From positions 2,418,001-2,482,000 of the forward strand of contig NZ_CP023676.1 of NCBI RefSeq assembly GCF_003030305.1: a stretch of 64,000 nucleotides of DNA, written 5' to 3'. The position numbers and the translations under genes are program-made. Numbering within the stretch: the first letter of the stretch is position 1; each line of letters begins with the position of its first letter. The notes under the pieces are model-generated. The model was given only the letters and a program-made list of their open reading frames with translations. It searched no databases and had not been told where the DNA came from. This document shows positions 1 to 8,676 of this stretch, piece by piece. The DNA comes from Cutibacterium acnes. GTDB taxonomy: Bacteria; Actinomycetota; Actinomycetes; Propionibacteriales; Propionibacteriaceae.

Positions 1-344
1 ATCGCGCTGACGAGGGCAGAGGAAGAACTCATCCCACTGGCTAACGGCAGGTCAGAAGTGAGCCGAATCCTGGCGGGGGCCAAATCACCGAAATTTGCCG
101 CCAAACGGTCAACAACGGCTTGTGCGTACCTACCCCAGTGACCAGCCGGCAATTTTGGATCATGACCCGCGGCTAAGGACAGCTCACCGGGAGCGGCGTC
201 CGTCGACACCGTTATCCCACTGTCACCCGGCTCGATTGAAATCGTCACCCCGCGATCCACGGCGGCCACCAGTGTGGACCCGCCAGCGTAGTCAGTGTGC
301 TTGCCGAGAACCTCTATCCGTCCCGGAACGAACCAGCGTGTCAC
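1..344 (-). CDS. Galactokinase-like GHMP sugar kinase, N-terminal part (cut by window edge)
   Basis: The first 114 codons of a sugar kinase of the GHMP superfamily, which phosphorylates a hexose with ATP in the cytoplasm. Reading the minus strand from a GTG at 344 gives VTRWFVPGRIEVLGKHTDYAGG, the galactokinase N-terminal signature (usually GRxNxIGEHTDY). Near the window edge comes LPLASGMSSSSAL, the GHMP ATP-binding motif. No stop codon interrupts the frame before base 1. The GTG start overlaps the TGA of the upstream nucleotidyltransferase by four bases, which points to translational coupling. The pairing fits sugar-1-phosphate formation followed by nucleotide-sugar synthesis. The exact sugar cannot be told from this part; the KHTDY variant suggests it may not be a standard galK. 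Confidence 0.75.
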   Translation of the reverse strand, partial: MTRWFVPGRIEVLGKHTDYAGGSTLVAAVDRGVTISIEPGDSGITVSTDAAPGELSLAAGHDPKLPAGHWGRYAQAVVDRLAANFGDLAPARIRLTSDLPLASGMSSSSALVSA

Positions 345-1177
345 AGTTTCACCTCACGGCTGCTGAGAGCCTCCACTACAGACGTAATGTCGCCGCGGTT
401 CGACATGTCGAGAACTCCCGACTCGACCGGAACGACATCAAAATGCTCGCCATGCTCCACCATCCAGCGCACTGCATCGACAATCTCGTATTCCCCGCGC
501 TCCGACTTGTCGATCGAGCGGCACGCCTCGAAGATTCTCGGGGTAAGAAGGAAACAGTTCATCGATACCAGCGCAGTCTCTCCGGCAGCATCAACGATGT
601 GGGGGTCCGGCTTCTCGATGATATCCGTAAGTTGACCTGAATCATCAGAATCCAGCAGGGCGAAGGCACGAATGCGCTCAGGATCGATGTTGGACTGCGC
701 GATCATGGCGCGCTTCGTGAAACCTAGGGTTCCTGAGGCGGGAACCTCGCGAAGTCTGGCGACCGCGTCCTCCGGGTAAAAATTGTCAGAGTTCACAACC
801 AGCACACGGTCATCACCGGCAAATTCCTCGGCGGCTGCGACGGCGTCCGCAGTACCCAGAGGATGCTCCTGGACCGCATAGACAATCGATAACCGCGATT
901 TTTCGCATGCGTCGTAGTAGTCCCGGATTACGTTGTGTTCAGGGCCGATCACCAGACAAAATTCGTCAAAGCCAGCGTCGGCTAGCGCTGAGATGACGTA
1001 GTCGAGAAATGGACGATCATCAAGACTGATCATTGCCTTGACGCCGGCTGAAGCAGCAGCTGCTTGGTCTGCTGTAAGGGAGACTCCCTCGACAGATTTG
1101 CGCATCCGCGTTCCCAAACCACGCGCCATGATGACGACCTTGTGAGGAGCCGTTTGTGCCACGGGATCGTGTGTCAT
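341..1177 (-). CDS. Sugar-1-phosphate nucleotidyltransferase family protein
   Basis: A 278-residue protein of the nucleotidyl transferase (RmlA/GlmU N-terminal) fold. Such enzymes join an NTP and a sugar phosphate to give a nucleotide sugar and diphosphate. Residues 13-28 carry the nucleotide-binding loop in the form KVVIMARGLGTRMRKS, a variant of the usual LAAGxGTRxRP. Later segments VVNSDNFYPEDAV and DIIEKPDP match the metal-binding Asp region and the EKP motif of the family. There is no added acyltransferase domain. It is the first gene of an apparent two-gene unit with the overlapping GHMP kinase. A TAGGAT hexamer lies seven bases before the ATG, so the message may be leaderless. The sugar substrate is not evident. 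Confidence 0.7.
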   Translation of the reverse strand: MTHDPVAQTAPHKVVIMARGLGTRMRKSVEGVSLTADQAAAASAGVKAMISLDDRPFLDYVISALADAGFDEFCLVIGPEHNVIRDYYDACEKSRLSIVYAVQEHPLGTADAVAAAEEFAGDDRVLVVNSDNFYPEDAVARLREVPASGTLGFTKRAMIAQSNIDPERIRAFALLDSDDSGQLTDIIEKPDPHIVDAAGETALVSMNCFLLTPRIFEACRSIDKSERGEYEIVDAVRWMVEHGEHFDVVPVESGVLDMSNRGDITSVVEALSSREVKL

Positions 1178-1301
1178 GTGGGTAATCCTAGGAATCAGTT
1201 CGAGTCCGCGCGCAGATAGGGCAACATCCGGTCACCTAAGATGATCCTTTTCCATTTCTACCCGTCCGTCAGGGGACACATCAATCACGTATCCTAGCGA
1301 C

Positions 1302-2129
1302 ATGGTCACCGGTAGTAACGGCACCTCAGGCAAGAAATCGCAAGCTAGCACGCACACCTGGGCAATCCTCTTCTTCCTCGCCCTCATCGTCGTTATGCGG
1401 CATAGCGCCTTGGGTGCGCTCCTCAGCTTGGTGGTGGTCATGACGATCATCATGTGGGTCGTTCAAAGACAGAAGGCTCAGGCCAAACGAGTCAAAAACG
1501 GTGGGCACCACGAGTCCACCTCGGACAAGCAAAATCTGGGGAACCTGAACCCCAACCCCACAGACGACAAGAAGGTCATTGAACGCAGACCTCGATCATC
1601 AGCAAACAGGGCCGACAGCTTCTCCGCCTCTCCGGACAAGGGCCTGTTCGGTGGCTCCTTCGCTGCTCTGACCGATGCGTTGCCCGGCAACGTTGATGAG
1701 CCCGGTAAGCACATTGAACCCGCGCAACCTCAGCAACATCACCCAGCCCCGGAACGAGGGTCTTCGCAGCATCATGCTTATGCACCGCGCCCCTCCCATC
1801 AGCCTCCGGATTCCGTGAGTTTTCACGACCCCGAATCCCTTCGGCCTGAGATCTCTCGGCCCGGAGTCGAGCCAGCGACCAAGCCTGCCTCCCGTGTTCT
1901 GGCACCCGCCCCACCGATAAAAACCACAGCCCCGGCTCCTGCTGTCACTCAGAAAGCCGCCTCAACCGCTGCCCCGGCAAAAATCGCCCGCGGCAGCCGA
2001 TTCGACGACAACCGAGGCGGATCGGCAGCTATTTCCATGACCCGTGAATCAGCTACGACAAGCCTGCACGAGGTCCCCGAATACAACGGTTCGTGCCTAT
2101 CCACGTCTTCCCTCTTCGCGCAGCAATGA
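1302..2129 (+). CDS. Membrane-anchored proline-rich hypothetical protein
   Basis: A 275-residue protein that I do not recognise. After a short polar N-terminus, residues about 22-60 form a long hydrophobic stretch (AILFFLALIVVM, then LLSLVVVMTIIMWVV), probably a membrane hairpin. The rest is rich in Pro, Ala, Ser and His, looks disordered, and would lie on one side of the membrane. A late segment (SRFDDNRGGSAA) resembles nothing familiar. The ATG follows TATCCT by six bases with no ribosome binding site, so translation is probably leaderless. It diverges from the nucleotidyltransferase and converges on the DUF559 gene. The layout of a membrane hairpin plus a proline-rich tail occurs in actinobacterial envelope or division proteins, but no role can be assigned. 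Confidence 0.55.
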   Translation: MVTGSNGTSGKKSQASTHTWAILFFLALIVVMRHSALGALLSLVVVMTIIMWVVQRQKAQAKRVKNGGHHESTSDKQNLGNLNPNPTDDKKVIERRPRSSANRADSFSASPDKGLFGGSFAALTDALPGNVDEPGKHIEPAQPQQHHPAPERGSSQHHAYAPRPSHQPPDSVSFHDPESLRPEISRPGVEPATKPASRVLAPAPPIKTTAPAPAVTQKAASTAAPAKIARGSRFDDNRGGSAAISMTRESATTSLHEVPEYNGSCLSTSSLFAQQ

Positions 2130-2322
2130 CTGAATTAGCACAGCGGTAATCGGAAAACCCGCTCATTCGCGGTCCCGTCACGAGGAACAGCAAAATAAGT
2201 CTGACCTCCGGCGGACCGGGCATGATCCAGCCCCAACCCCCAGCGTGCTGACATTTTTCGCACTCGTGCAACGACCGGATCCGACAAGAAGACGGACCCC
2301 AACACAAGCAGCATGCACCTGG

Positions 2323-3225
2323 TCACAGACCCGACTTGCCGCTTCGTGCCGCTGCAACCACACCCCTATGGCGGCCCCAGAGCGCTGACCTGACGGTGTC
2401 GAGTACCAGCTCCGGGTTATCCCGAATCATATTCGGCGTGACCCGAATGACACGCAATCCAGCTCCAACCAACAGCGCATGGCGCCTGGCCGTCGCCTCG
2501 TAATCTGCCGGTCTCCCGTGAAAGGCGTAGCTATCGATCTCGACGACCACGTTCTCCTTCTTAAACCAGAGGTCCGGGAAGACGGCGTTCCCGTCAATCC
2601 ACAACCTCTCGTTTGCCTTCCATCCACTGACCCGGTGGCGGCGGAACAACGCATGAATCTCCCGTTCAGCAACAGACCATGGACGGTCTAACAACTGCCG
2701 CAACACTCTTCTGACAACGCTGGATGGGGCCTTCCTTGCCAACTTAGGGCGAACTCCGCGAAGGTCTTCGGTAGCCACGTAGCCTTTCCGAAGGCATTCC
2801 GTGGCGGCCTCCCAGTCCCCACGCAACGCCAACCAAAAGCACGTGTAGGCACAGGTAGTACGCACACCGTACCGGTCCTCAATGACGGGCTCGCTCCCAG
2901 CGCGATGGAACCTTAACCATGGCCGACGCGAGCACCGGGGCATCGAATGTGGAACGATGACGTCAATCTCGGTCATCTTGAGGTCTCTCATCCCCGCCAG
3001 GTACAAAGCAGCTCTGCCAGTGAAGATCGCGCTCGGGCGCCACAACCTGACGGCTCGCATCCACGCCTCTGGGTGCCTAGCGGCCATAGCAGTCATGACG
3101 ATTCTGGGCAGAGGTCTAATAACGTAACCTTCCCGTGCTGCCCGCCGCGCCTGCCGAGCGACTCGTCCCACTGAACTGATTTTGGCCACACCACCGTTGG
3201 CCTCCAGAATGTCAACTAACTCCAT
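2323..3225 (-). CDS. DUF559-type endonuclease-fold protein with AbiEi-like N-terminus
   Basis: A protein of 300 residues from the ATG at 3225; an in-frame TTG at 3267 would add 14. The N-terminus (MELVDILEANGGVAKISSV) looks like the winged-helix module at the start of AbiEi-like antitoxins and related proteins. The C-terminal part has VVVEIDSYAFHGRPADYEATARR, which I recognise (shown here only in outline) as the DUF559 / very-short-patch-repair nuclease-like fold: Glu and Asp in the strand, then the HGR and tyrosine segment. Proteins of this layout are common, often in several copies, in actinobacteria, and most are uncharacterised. No toxin partner is adjacent. The start at 3225 is preferred because it begins exactly at the conserved module. 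Confidence 0.6.
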   Translation of the reverse strand: MELVDILEANGGVAKISSVGRVARQARRAAREGYVIRPLPRIVMTAMAARHPEAWMRAVRLWRPSAIFTGRAALYLAGMRDLKMTEIDVIVPHSMPRCSRRPWLRFHRAGSEPVIEDRYGVRTTCAYTCFWLALRGDWEAATECLRKGYVATEDLRGVRPKLARKAPSSVVRRVLRQLLDRPWSVAEREIHALFRRHRVSGWKANERLWIDGNAVFPDLWFKKENVVVEIDSYAFHGRPADYEATARRHALLVGAGLRVIRVTPNMIRDNPELVLDTVRSALWGRHRGVVAAARSGKSGL

Positions 3226-3276
3226 ATCTTCAGTTGTCGTTTGAAGCCGGGTATTTTCGTCACCCAATTCGACATC

Positions 3277-3315
3277 TGTGGATAACTACCGCGGAAAATA
3301 TTGGAGTTGTCCACA
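3277..3315. promoter_or_regulatory. Two DnaA-box-like 9-mers in inverted orientation
   Basis: TGTGGATAA at 3277-3285 is the complement of TTATCCACA, the classical DnaA box. TTGTCCACA at 3307-3315 is the form preferred in high-GC actinobacteria. They face each other with 21 bases between them, in the gap between the DUF559 gene and fumC. Binding is inferred only from the sequence match. Confidence 0.4.
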
Positions 3316-3474
3316 GGTTCCTTGAGGCGCCGCCCGCATCTCGCAAGCCCAAGCTCCCAGCCTCATAGACCGAATCCCTGGCCGCACCCTCCCCCTATGT
3401 GTCCGCGACCTCCCTGACCAAAAATCCCACCACCCCGCCACCTGTGACATCCCCGTGCAAAGTAGGCTTGCGAC

Positions 3475-4881
3475 ATGGCAGAGATGCGCATTGAGAAAGA
3501 CAGCATGGGCGAGGTCGAAGTACCCGCCGAGCATTACTGGGGAGCCCAGACACAGCGTTCCCTCCACAACTTCGAGATCGGCCGTGACACCTTCGTTTGG
3601 GGCCGAGACATGATCCGTGCTCTCGGAACTCTCAAGAAGTCCGCGGCACTAGCCAACAAGGAACTGGGTGAGTTGCCGGGCGACGTTGCCGACCTCATCG
3701 TCCAGGCCGCCGACGAGGTCATCGCCGGAAAACTCGATGACGAGTTCCCGCTGGTGGTCTTCCAGACCGGTTCGGGCACCCAGTCCAACATGAACACCAA
3801 CGAGGTCATCAGCAACCGTGCGATTGAGTTGGCCGGTGGCGAACGCGGGTCGAAGAAACCCGTCCACCCCAACGACCACGTCAACCGTGGCCAATCTTCC
3901 AACGATACCTTCCCGACGGCCATGCACATCGCCGTTGTGTGTGCCCTCAATAAGCGCCTCTACCCCGCCGTCCAGCAGCTTCGCGACACTCTCGACGAGA
4001 AGGCCAAAAAGTACGACGACGTCGTGATGGTCGGCCGCACCCACCTGCAGGACGCAACGCCGATCCGCCTCGGCCAGGTCATTAGTAGCTGGGTCGCCCA
4101 AATCGATTTCGCCCTCGACGGCATCCGCTACGCCGATTCACGCGCCCGTGAACTAGCCATCGGCGGCACCGCCGTCGGCACCGGCCTCAACGCCCACCCT
4201 GATTTCGGCCCGACCGTCGCTAAGCACGCGACCGAGGAGACTGGCATTGAGTTCAAGCAGGCCGACAACCTTTTCGCCGCGCTGAGCGCCCACGACGCCC
4301 TAGTACAAGTTTCGGGGTCGCTGCGTGTCCTCGCCGACGCCCTCATGAAGATTGCCAATGACGTCCGCTGGTACGCGTCTGGCCCCCGCAACGGTATCGG
4401 CGAACTCCTGATCCCCGAAAACGAGCCCGGCTCTTCGATCATGCCTGGCAAAGTCAATCCGACCCAGTGCGAGGCCATGACGATGGTCGCCACCCGCGTG
4501 TTCGGTAACGACGCGACAGTCGGCTTTGCCGGTTCTCAAGGCAACTTCCAGCTCAACGTGTTCAAGCCCGTCATGGCCCATGCCTGCCTGGAGTCGATCC
4601 GCCTTATCGCCGATTCGTGCATCAGCTTCGACAAACATTGCGCCTACGGCATCGAGCCAAACCCCGACAAAATCAAGGAGAACCTCGACAAGAACCTCAT
4701 GCAGGTCACGGCTCTCAACCGTCACATCGGTTACGACCTGGCTTCGAAGATCGCTAAGAACGCTCACCATAAGGGCATCAGCCTGCGGGAGTCCGCTCTG
4801 ACGGTCGGCGGCATGAGCGAGGAGGATTTCGACAAGTGGGTCGTCCCCGCCGACATGACTCACCCCAGCGCCGCTGAATGA
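3475..4881 (+). CDS. fumC: Class II fumarate hydratase
   Basis: A 468-residue homotetrameric enzyme of the TCA cycle that interconverts fumarate and malate in the cytosol. In propionic acid bacteria it also serves the reductive branch toward succinate and propionate. Hallmarks are [10 protein letters not shown] (residues 98-107), [10 protein letters not shown] with the His near 190, and the family signature [11 protein letters not shown] (319-329), whose serine is catalytic. Length is normal for FumC rather than aspartase. A TAGGCT hexamer ends six bases before the ATG, suggesting a leaderless message. A strong hairpin terminator follows the stop, so the gene is probably transcribed alone. 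The gene looks intact. Confidence 0.95.
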   Translation: MAEMRIEKDSMGEVEVPAEHYWGAQTQRSLHNFEIGRDTFVWGRDMIRALGTLKKSAALANKELGELPGDVADLIVQAADEVIAGKLDDEFPLVVFQTGSGTQSNMNTNEVISNRAIELAGGERGSKKPVHPNDHVNRGQSSNDTFPTAMHIAVVCALNKRLYPAVQQLRDTLDEKAKKYDDVVMVGRTHLQDATPIRLGQVISSWVAQIDFALDGIRYADSRARELAIGGTAVGTGLNAHPDFGPTVAKHATEETGIEFKQADNLFAALSAHDALVQVSGSLRVLADALMKIANDVRWYASGPRNGIGELLIPENEPGSSIMPGKVNPTQCEAMTMVATRVFGNDATVGFAGSQGNFQLNVFKPVMAHACLESIRLIADSCISFDKHCAYGIEPNPDKIKENLDKNLMQVTALNRHIGYDLASKIAKNAHHKGISLRESALTVGGMSEEDFDKWVVPADMTHPSAAE

Positions 4882-4900
4882 TTTTCATCGCCACGACGAC

Positions 4901-4946
4901 ACGTCGGGCCGGTCACTGCATCGACAGTGACCGGCCCGACGTTTTT
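4901..4946 (+). terminator. Rho-independent terminator of fumC
   Basis: Perfect 18-bp arms (4901-4918 and 4925-4942, beginning ACGTCGGGCCGG) enclose a six-base loop, followed by a T run at 4942-4946. It lies 20 bases past the fumC stop and is the clearest terminator in the window. Confidence 0.92.
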
Positions 4947-5101
4947 GTGCACAGAGAGGAGGAAAACCCGGGACACGGACCGTTTCGAGGGCACGATGTT
5001 CCGTCGGAATTGCACACCGAGCGCGACCACCGAAAATGGGGAAACCCGCCCCGACAAGGACCTACGTAGCGTGAGTCCATGCACACCTGATGTGTGGGGC
5101 A

Positions 5102-6013
5102 TCACCCCTTGACAGCTCCAGCAGCAAGTCCGGACTGCCAGTAACGCTGGAGGACGAGGAACAAAATCACCAATGGGACCACTCCGATGACGGAAGCGAG
5201 CATCACGGCGCCCTTGTCCGGAGCGAAATAGGCCATCATGCCGTACAGTCCCTGAGTCACCGGCTGCAAGTTCTCATCAGTGATCATCATCAGCGGTAGC
5301 AAGAAGTTGTTCCACGTCGCAACAAAAATGAACAGAAAGATCGTCACCATGGCCGGGGCCAGCAGACGCAGCACCATAGTGGAGAAGATCCGGAGCTCTC
5401 CCGCCCCGTCAATACGGGCGGCTTCGAGGAGCTCCATTGGCACCGACGAATCGGCGTAGACATTGCCGAGGAACACCCCAAACGGGCTGACCATCGATGG
5501 GATGATCATTGCCCACATGGTGTTGACCAGGTGCATCTTGATAAATAGCAAGTACAACGGAACGGTAAGCAACGCCACCGGCATGAGCAGGCCAACCATG
5601 ATGACGACGAGCAGCACTCGGCGCCCCGGGAACCGGAATTTTGATATCACATATCCACAGGAGACAGAAATAAGCGTCCCAACGACTCCAGACACCGTTG
5701 AGTACAGCAATGAGTTGAGCACCCATCTCGGAAACATCCCCTTGGTCCAGGCCATGAGAGAGTGCCAGTTGGCGGCCCAGTTGAACTCGCCGAAGGCGAA
5801 CCCAGAAGTGCTCACCAGATCGGTGTTGTTCTTGGTAGACGCGATGACCAGCCAGATGATAGGCAGCAAAAAGTAGCAAGCTACAACGGCCAAGATCACC
5901 CATGTGATTGTCCGGGCCGCCTTGGAGGGGGCAATCGATCGAGGCGGGAGACCATCCAATGAGGGGCGGTAAGGGATGCCATCCTTGGTGACGGCGGTCT
6001 TGCCGTGTGCCAT
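5102..6013 (-). CDS. Carbohydrate ABC transporter permease (MalG/CUT1 type)
   Basis: A 303-residue inner-membrane subunit of a CUT1-class sugar importer, pairing with the permease encoded just upstream. It has about six hydrophobic segments. The cytoplasmic EAA loop appears as MELLEAARIDGAGELRIFST, which contacts the ATPase. The C-terminus (LVLQRYWQSGLAAGAVKG) is the usual end of MalG-type permeases. One base separates it from the upstream permease, so the two are co-transcribed. No ATPase gene is present in the locus; like many actinobacterial CUT1 systems it probably uses a shared MsiK-type ATPase encoded elsewhere. Confidence 0.9.
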   Translation of the reverse strand: MAHGKTAVTKDGIPYRPSLDGLPPRSIAPSKAARTITWVILAVVACYFLLPIIWLVIASTKNNTDLVSTSGFAFGEFNWAANWHSLMAWTKGMFPRWVLNSLLYSTVSGVVGTLISVSCGYVISKFRFPGRRVLLVVIMVGLLMPVALLTVPLYLLFIKMHLVNTMWAMIIPSMVSPFGVFLGNVYADSSVPMELLEAARIDGAGELRIFSTMVLRLLAPAMVTIFLFIFVATWNNFLLPLMMITDENLQPVTQGLYGMMAYFAPDKGAVMLASVIGVVPLVILFLVLQRYWQSGLAAGAVKG

Positions 6014-6014
6014 G

Positions 6015-6923
6015 TCAGTCCGCCTTCCTCTGGACCAGGGCGTAGATCATTGCGAGCACCCCGGCGACCAAAGCCATCATGATGGACACCGCCGAGGCCG
6101 GACCGGCCCCGCTCGGGCTAATATTTCCGTTCATAGTGTTGTAAGCCATCATCATGGGCGTGTAATCACGCGGCATCCAAGTCGCAACGGTGGCCAAAAC
6201 GGTCGGCTCGTTGAACAATTGCACAGTACCGATGATGGACAGCAGGACTGCCAACATAGCCGCGCCTCGAACCATTGGGATCTTAATTTTCGTCATGATC
6301 TCCCAACCGGAGGCGCCGTCGATACGTGCGGCCTCGTAGAGATCCGAGGGAATCGCCTGTAGGGCAGCTAAGAAGATCAACATGTTGTAGCCGGTAAAGG
6401 TCCACGTCGTCATATTGGCCATTGATGCGAGGATGACGTGAGAACTTAAGAGACTGAAGTTCAAATGTCCCGCGAAAGGGGAAATCTCGGGCACGTAGAG
6501 GTAGGCCCACATAATCGCGGCCACAAGCCCTGGGATCGCGTAGGGCAAGAAGTACGAAAGGCGCCAGAACCCGAGATGGCGCACCAAGTACGAGTCGATA
6601 ACTAGAGCGAGGAACAGTGCAGCAAGGATCATGATCGGGATTTGGAAGACACCAAATAGCATGACGCGACCGATGCCGTGCCAGAAGGCTGGATTCGTGC
6701 ATACGTCCTGGAAGTTCTCTAGACCGACAAATTTCTCCACTGTCCGGCCTCCGCCATAAAGGCCGCCTCCCTCGGCAACCTGCTTGTGGAACCCAGCCCG
6801 GATGCTCTCAATGATGGGAGCAACGAACACGATGATGAAGACGATGGTGAATGGCAGTGCGAATAACCAGCCAGTTAGCGCCTCGTGTCTGGCCTTGCGA
6901 CTAGCCATCGTGGATGAGGACAT
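6015..6923 (-). CDS. Carbohydrate ABC transporter permease (MalF/CUT1 type)
   Basis: A 302-residue membrane permease, partner of the MalG-type subunit immediately downstream. The N-terminal region has the first transmembrane helix (FALPFTIVFIIVFVAPIIES). Near residue 200 the EAA loop reads SDLYEAARIDGASGWEIM. It sits second in the SBP - permease - permease unit, 222 bases after the binding protein gene, with a stem-loop in between. Loss of either permease would disable import. The substrate is unknown; the divergent LacI regulator indicates a sugar or oligosaccharide. Confidence 0.9.
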   Translation of the reverse strand: MSSSTMASRKARHEALTGWLFALPFTIVFIIVFVAPIIESIRAGFHKQVAEGGGLYGGGRTVEKFVGLENFQDVCTNPAFWHGIGRVMLFGVFQIPIMILAALFLALVIDSYLVRHLGFWRLSYFLPYAIPGLVAAIMWAYLYVPEISPFAGHLNFSLLSSHVILASMANMTTWTFTGYNMLIFLAALQAIPSDLYEAARIDGASGWEIMTKIKIPMVRGAAMLAVLLSIIGTVQLFNEPTVLATVATWMPRDYTPMMMAYNTMNGNISPSGAGPASAVSIMMALVAGVLAMIYALVQRKAD

Positions 6924-7034
6924 GCCGACTCCTGTGAAGAATTGTCACGGTGCGGATCTTCCCGCACCGTTCGGCGACCATGGCGATCGCCGCGGACTGC
7001 GTCAATGACAGATCAAAACTGTCAGTCGAGGTGG

Positions 7035-7071
7035 GGTTTGGGGCCTCCTGAGCCATAGGAGACCCCAAACC
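7035..7071 (-). terminator. Intercistronic stem-loop between binding-protein and permease genes
   Basis: GGTTTGGGGCCTCCT and AGGAGACCCCAAACC form a 15-bp stem with one mismatch and a 7-base loop, without a T run. Such hairpins after a binding-protein gene often act as partial terminators or 3' stabilisers, giving more binding protein than permease. That role is inferred. Confidence 0.6.
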
Positions 7072-7145
7072 GGCAAAAATGATCGGTCCGGACTGCGCAC
7101 GCCGCTACCCTCGCCCAACCCGGAGCCGACCACCTTGCGTGAAAA

Positions 7146-8480
7146 TCACCCGTTCACGGGGAGTCCAGCGTCCTTAAGCGCCTGGACCGAGGTGTCTTGC
7201 GCAGTCTGGAAGATGTCACCGACCTTGGCCTTGCCGGCAGCGGCACCAGCACCTTTCTCGTTCATCTTCGTGCCCACGACAGTGAAGCCAGGGATATACC
7301 CGAACTTCGGGGCGAGCCTCTCATTTGCCTTAGCAAGCTCGGCCATGACGTCTTGGCCACCAAACTGCTTCTTCATCTTCTCAGGAGTAGTCACCTGCCC
7401 CTTAGCGGCGGGGACCAAACCTTGGGTAGCGAGGTCGTTGACTTGAGTGTTGAACCAGTCGTTGAACTGCATCGCCTGAGCGGGGTACTTGCAGCCCTTG
7501 ACGACGGCGACACCGGAGCCGCCGTCAGGTCCAGTCATGTCTGATCCTCCGAAAGATGGCAGCTGGACGACGCGCCACTGACCGTTGTAGCTGGTCTTAT
7601 CGAGGGCGTCCAGCATGAAGCCAGTCTCCCAAGCAGCAACGATATTGCCGATGAGTTTCCCGCTGACAAGGTCTTTCGTGTACGCGTCGCTCCAACGGGC
7701 GTCAGTGACAGCGCTCTTGTCGTCGAGGGCTTTCTGCCAGAAATCGGCAACAACTTTGCTCTTGTCACCGTTGGTATCGACCTTCCACTTATCGCCTTCG
7801 GCGGAGTACCACACGGCGCCCGCAGCAGCAGCCTGAGCGGATAGCCAATTCTGGGCTTCATCGGGCTCAAATCCGAGGATGTACTTGCCCTTGGCGGCAG
7901 CCTTCTTGGCGGAGGAAAGCAACTCAGAAGAGGTCTTCGGAACCCCAATGCCAAGCTTCTTGAACTCGGCCTCGTTGTATACGTACACCAGTGGGCCAGT
8001 GTCTTGGGGCAGACCAACGACCTTGCCGCCAACAGACATCTGCCCGTAGGCACCCGAGAAATGGCCTTTATATTTCTCAGCCTCGTTGGTGACGTCCTGC
8101 ACCAAGCCCTTGACGTACATGTCTGGGACCTCGGAATATCCCGACTGGACCAGACAGGGGGCAGTCCCAGCCTTCACGTCAGCCTCCAGCTTGGGCATGA
8201 GCTCATTGGCCTTGCCCGGGAATTTCGTGGCTTCAACCTTGATGTCAGGATGCTCCGAGTTCCACTTTTTGACGATGCCAGCGACCTTCGTCATCCCCTC
8301 CCCGTCGGGCAAACGGTGCAGGTACTTGATGGTGACCGGGCCGGAAGCTGCCGCGGACTGCGACGCAGCCTTACCGGGCGACCCGGATCCCCCCGAGGAA
8401 CTGCCACAGGCGCCGAGCACGAGTGTTCCGGCGACGATCGCAGCAACAGAGGCCATCCGACGAGTACGGCGTGTGATCAT
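7146..8480 (-). CDS. Sugar ABC transporter substrate-binding lipoprotein
   Basis: A 444-residue extracellular solute-binding protein (family 1) that captures the sugar for the permeases downstream. The N-terminus has arginines, a hydrophobic core and a lipobox LGAC with the acylated Cys at 25, followed by a Ser/Gly linker, so the mature protein is anchored to the outer face of the membrane. The body contains family features such as KWNSEHPDIKVEA and NIVAAWETGFMLD. It is the first gene of the importer unit. Its upstream region is shared with the divergent LacI gene and holds a palindrome that may be the operator. Confidence 0.9.
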   Translation of the reverse strand: MITRRTRRMASVAAIVAGTLVLGACGSSSGGSGSPGKAASQSAAASGPVTIKYLHRLPDGEGMTKVAGIVKKWNSEHPDIKVEATKFPGKANELMPKLEADVKAGTAPCLVQSGYSEVPDMYVKGLVQDVTNEAEKYKGHFSGAYGQMSVGGKVVGLPQDTGPLVYVYNEAEFKKLGIGVPKTSSELLSSAKKAAAKGKYILGFEPDEAQNWLSAQAAAAGAVWYSAEGDKWKVDTNGDKSKVVADFWQKALDDKSAVTDARWSDAYTKDLVSGKLIGNIVAAWETGFMLDALDKTSYNGQWRVVQLPSFGGSDMTGPDGGSGVAVVKGCKYPAQAMQFNDWFNTQVNDLATQGLVPAAKGQVTTPEKMKKQFGGQDVMAELAKANERLAPKFGYIPGFTVVGTKMNEKGAGAAAGKAKVGDIFQTAQDTSVQALKDAGLPVNG

Positions 8481-8576
8481 GTCAACCCTCTTCCTTGAGT
8501 AAATGGGCCACGAGTGGACCCGTAGCCTGCCGACCGGCGTGTATTGGATACCGCCCTAGAATCCACCACATCGCTG

Positions 8577-8590
8577 TGTACACGTGTACA
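8577..8590. promoter_or_regulatory. Putative LacI-family operator (14-bp perfect palindrome)
   Basis: TGTACACGTGTACA is a perfect palindrome between the divergent binding-protein and LacI genes. It is about 97 bases upstream of the former and 87 upstream of the latter. The central CG matches LacI-family operators. A wider inverted pair (GGGCCACGAGT near 8503 and ACTCGTGGCCC near 8595) flanks it. Confidence 0.6.
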
Positions 8591-8676
8591 TTACGACTCG
8601 TGGCCCACCTCCGACAAGTGGGGTCGCACAACCGAGCGTCACCGATGGTGGACCGGAATAATGAGGAGGATTGTCG

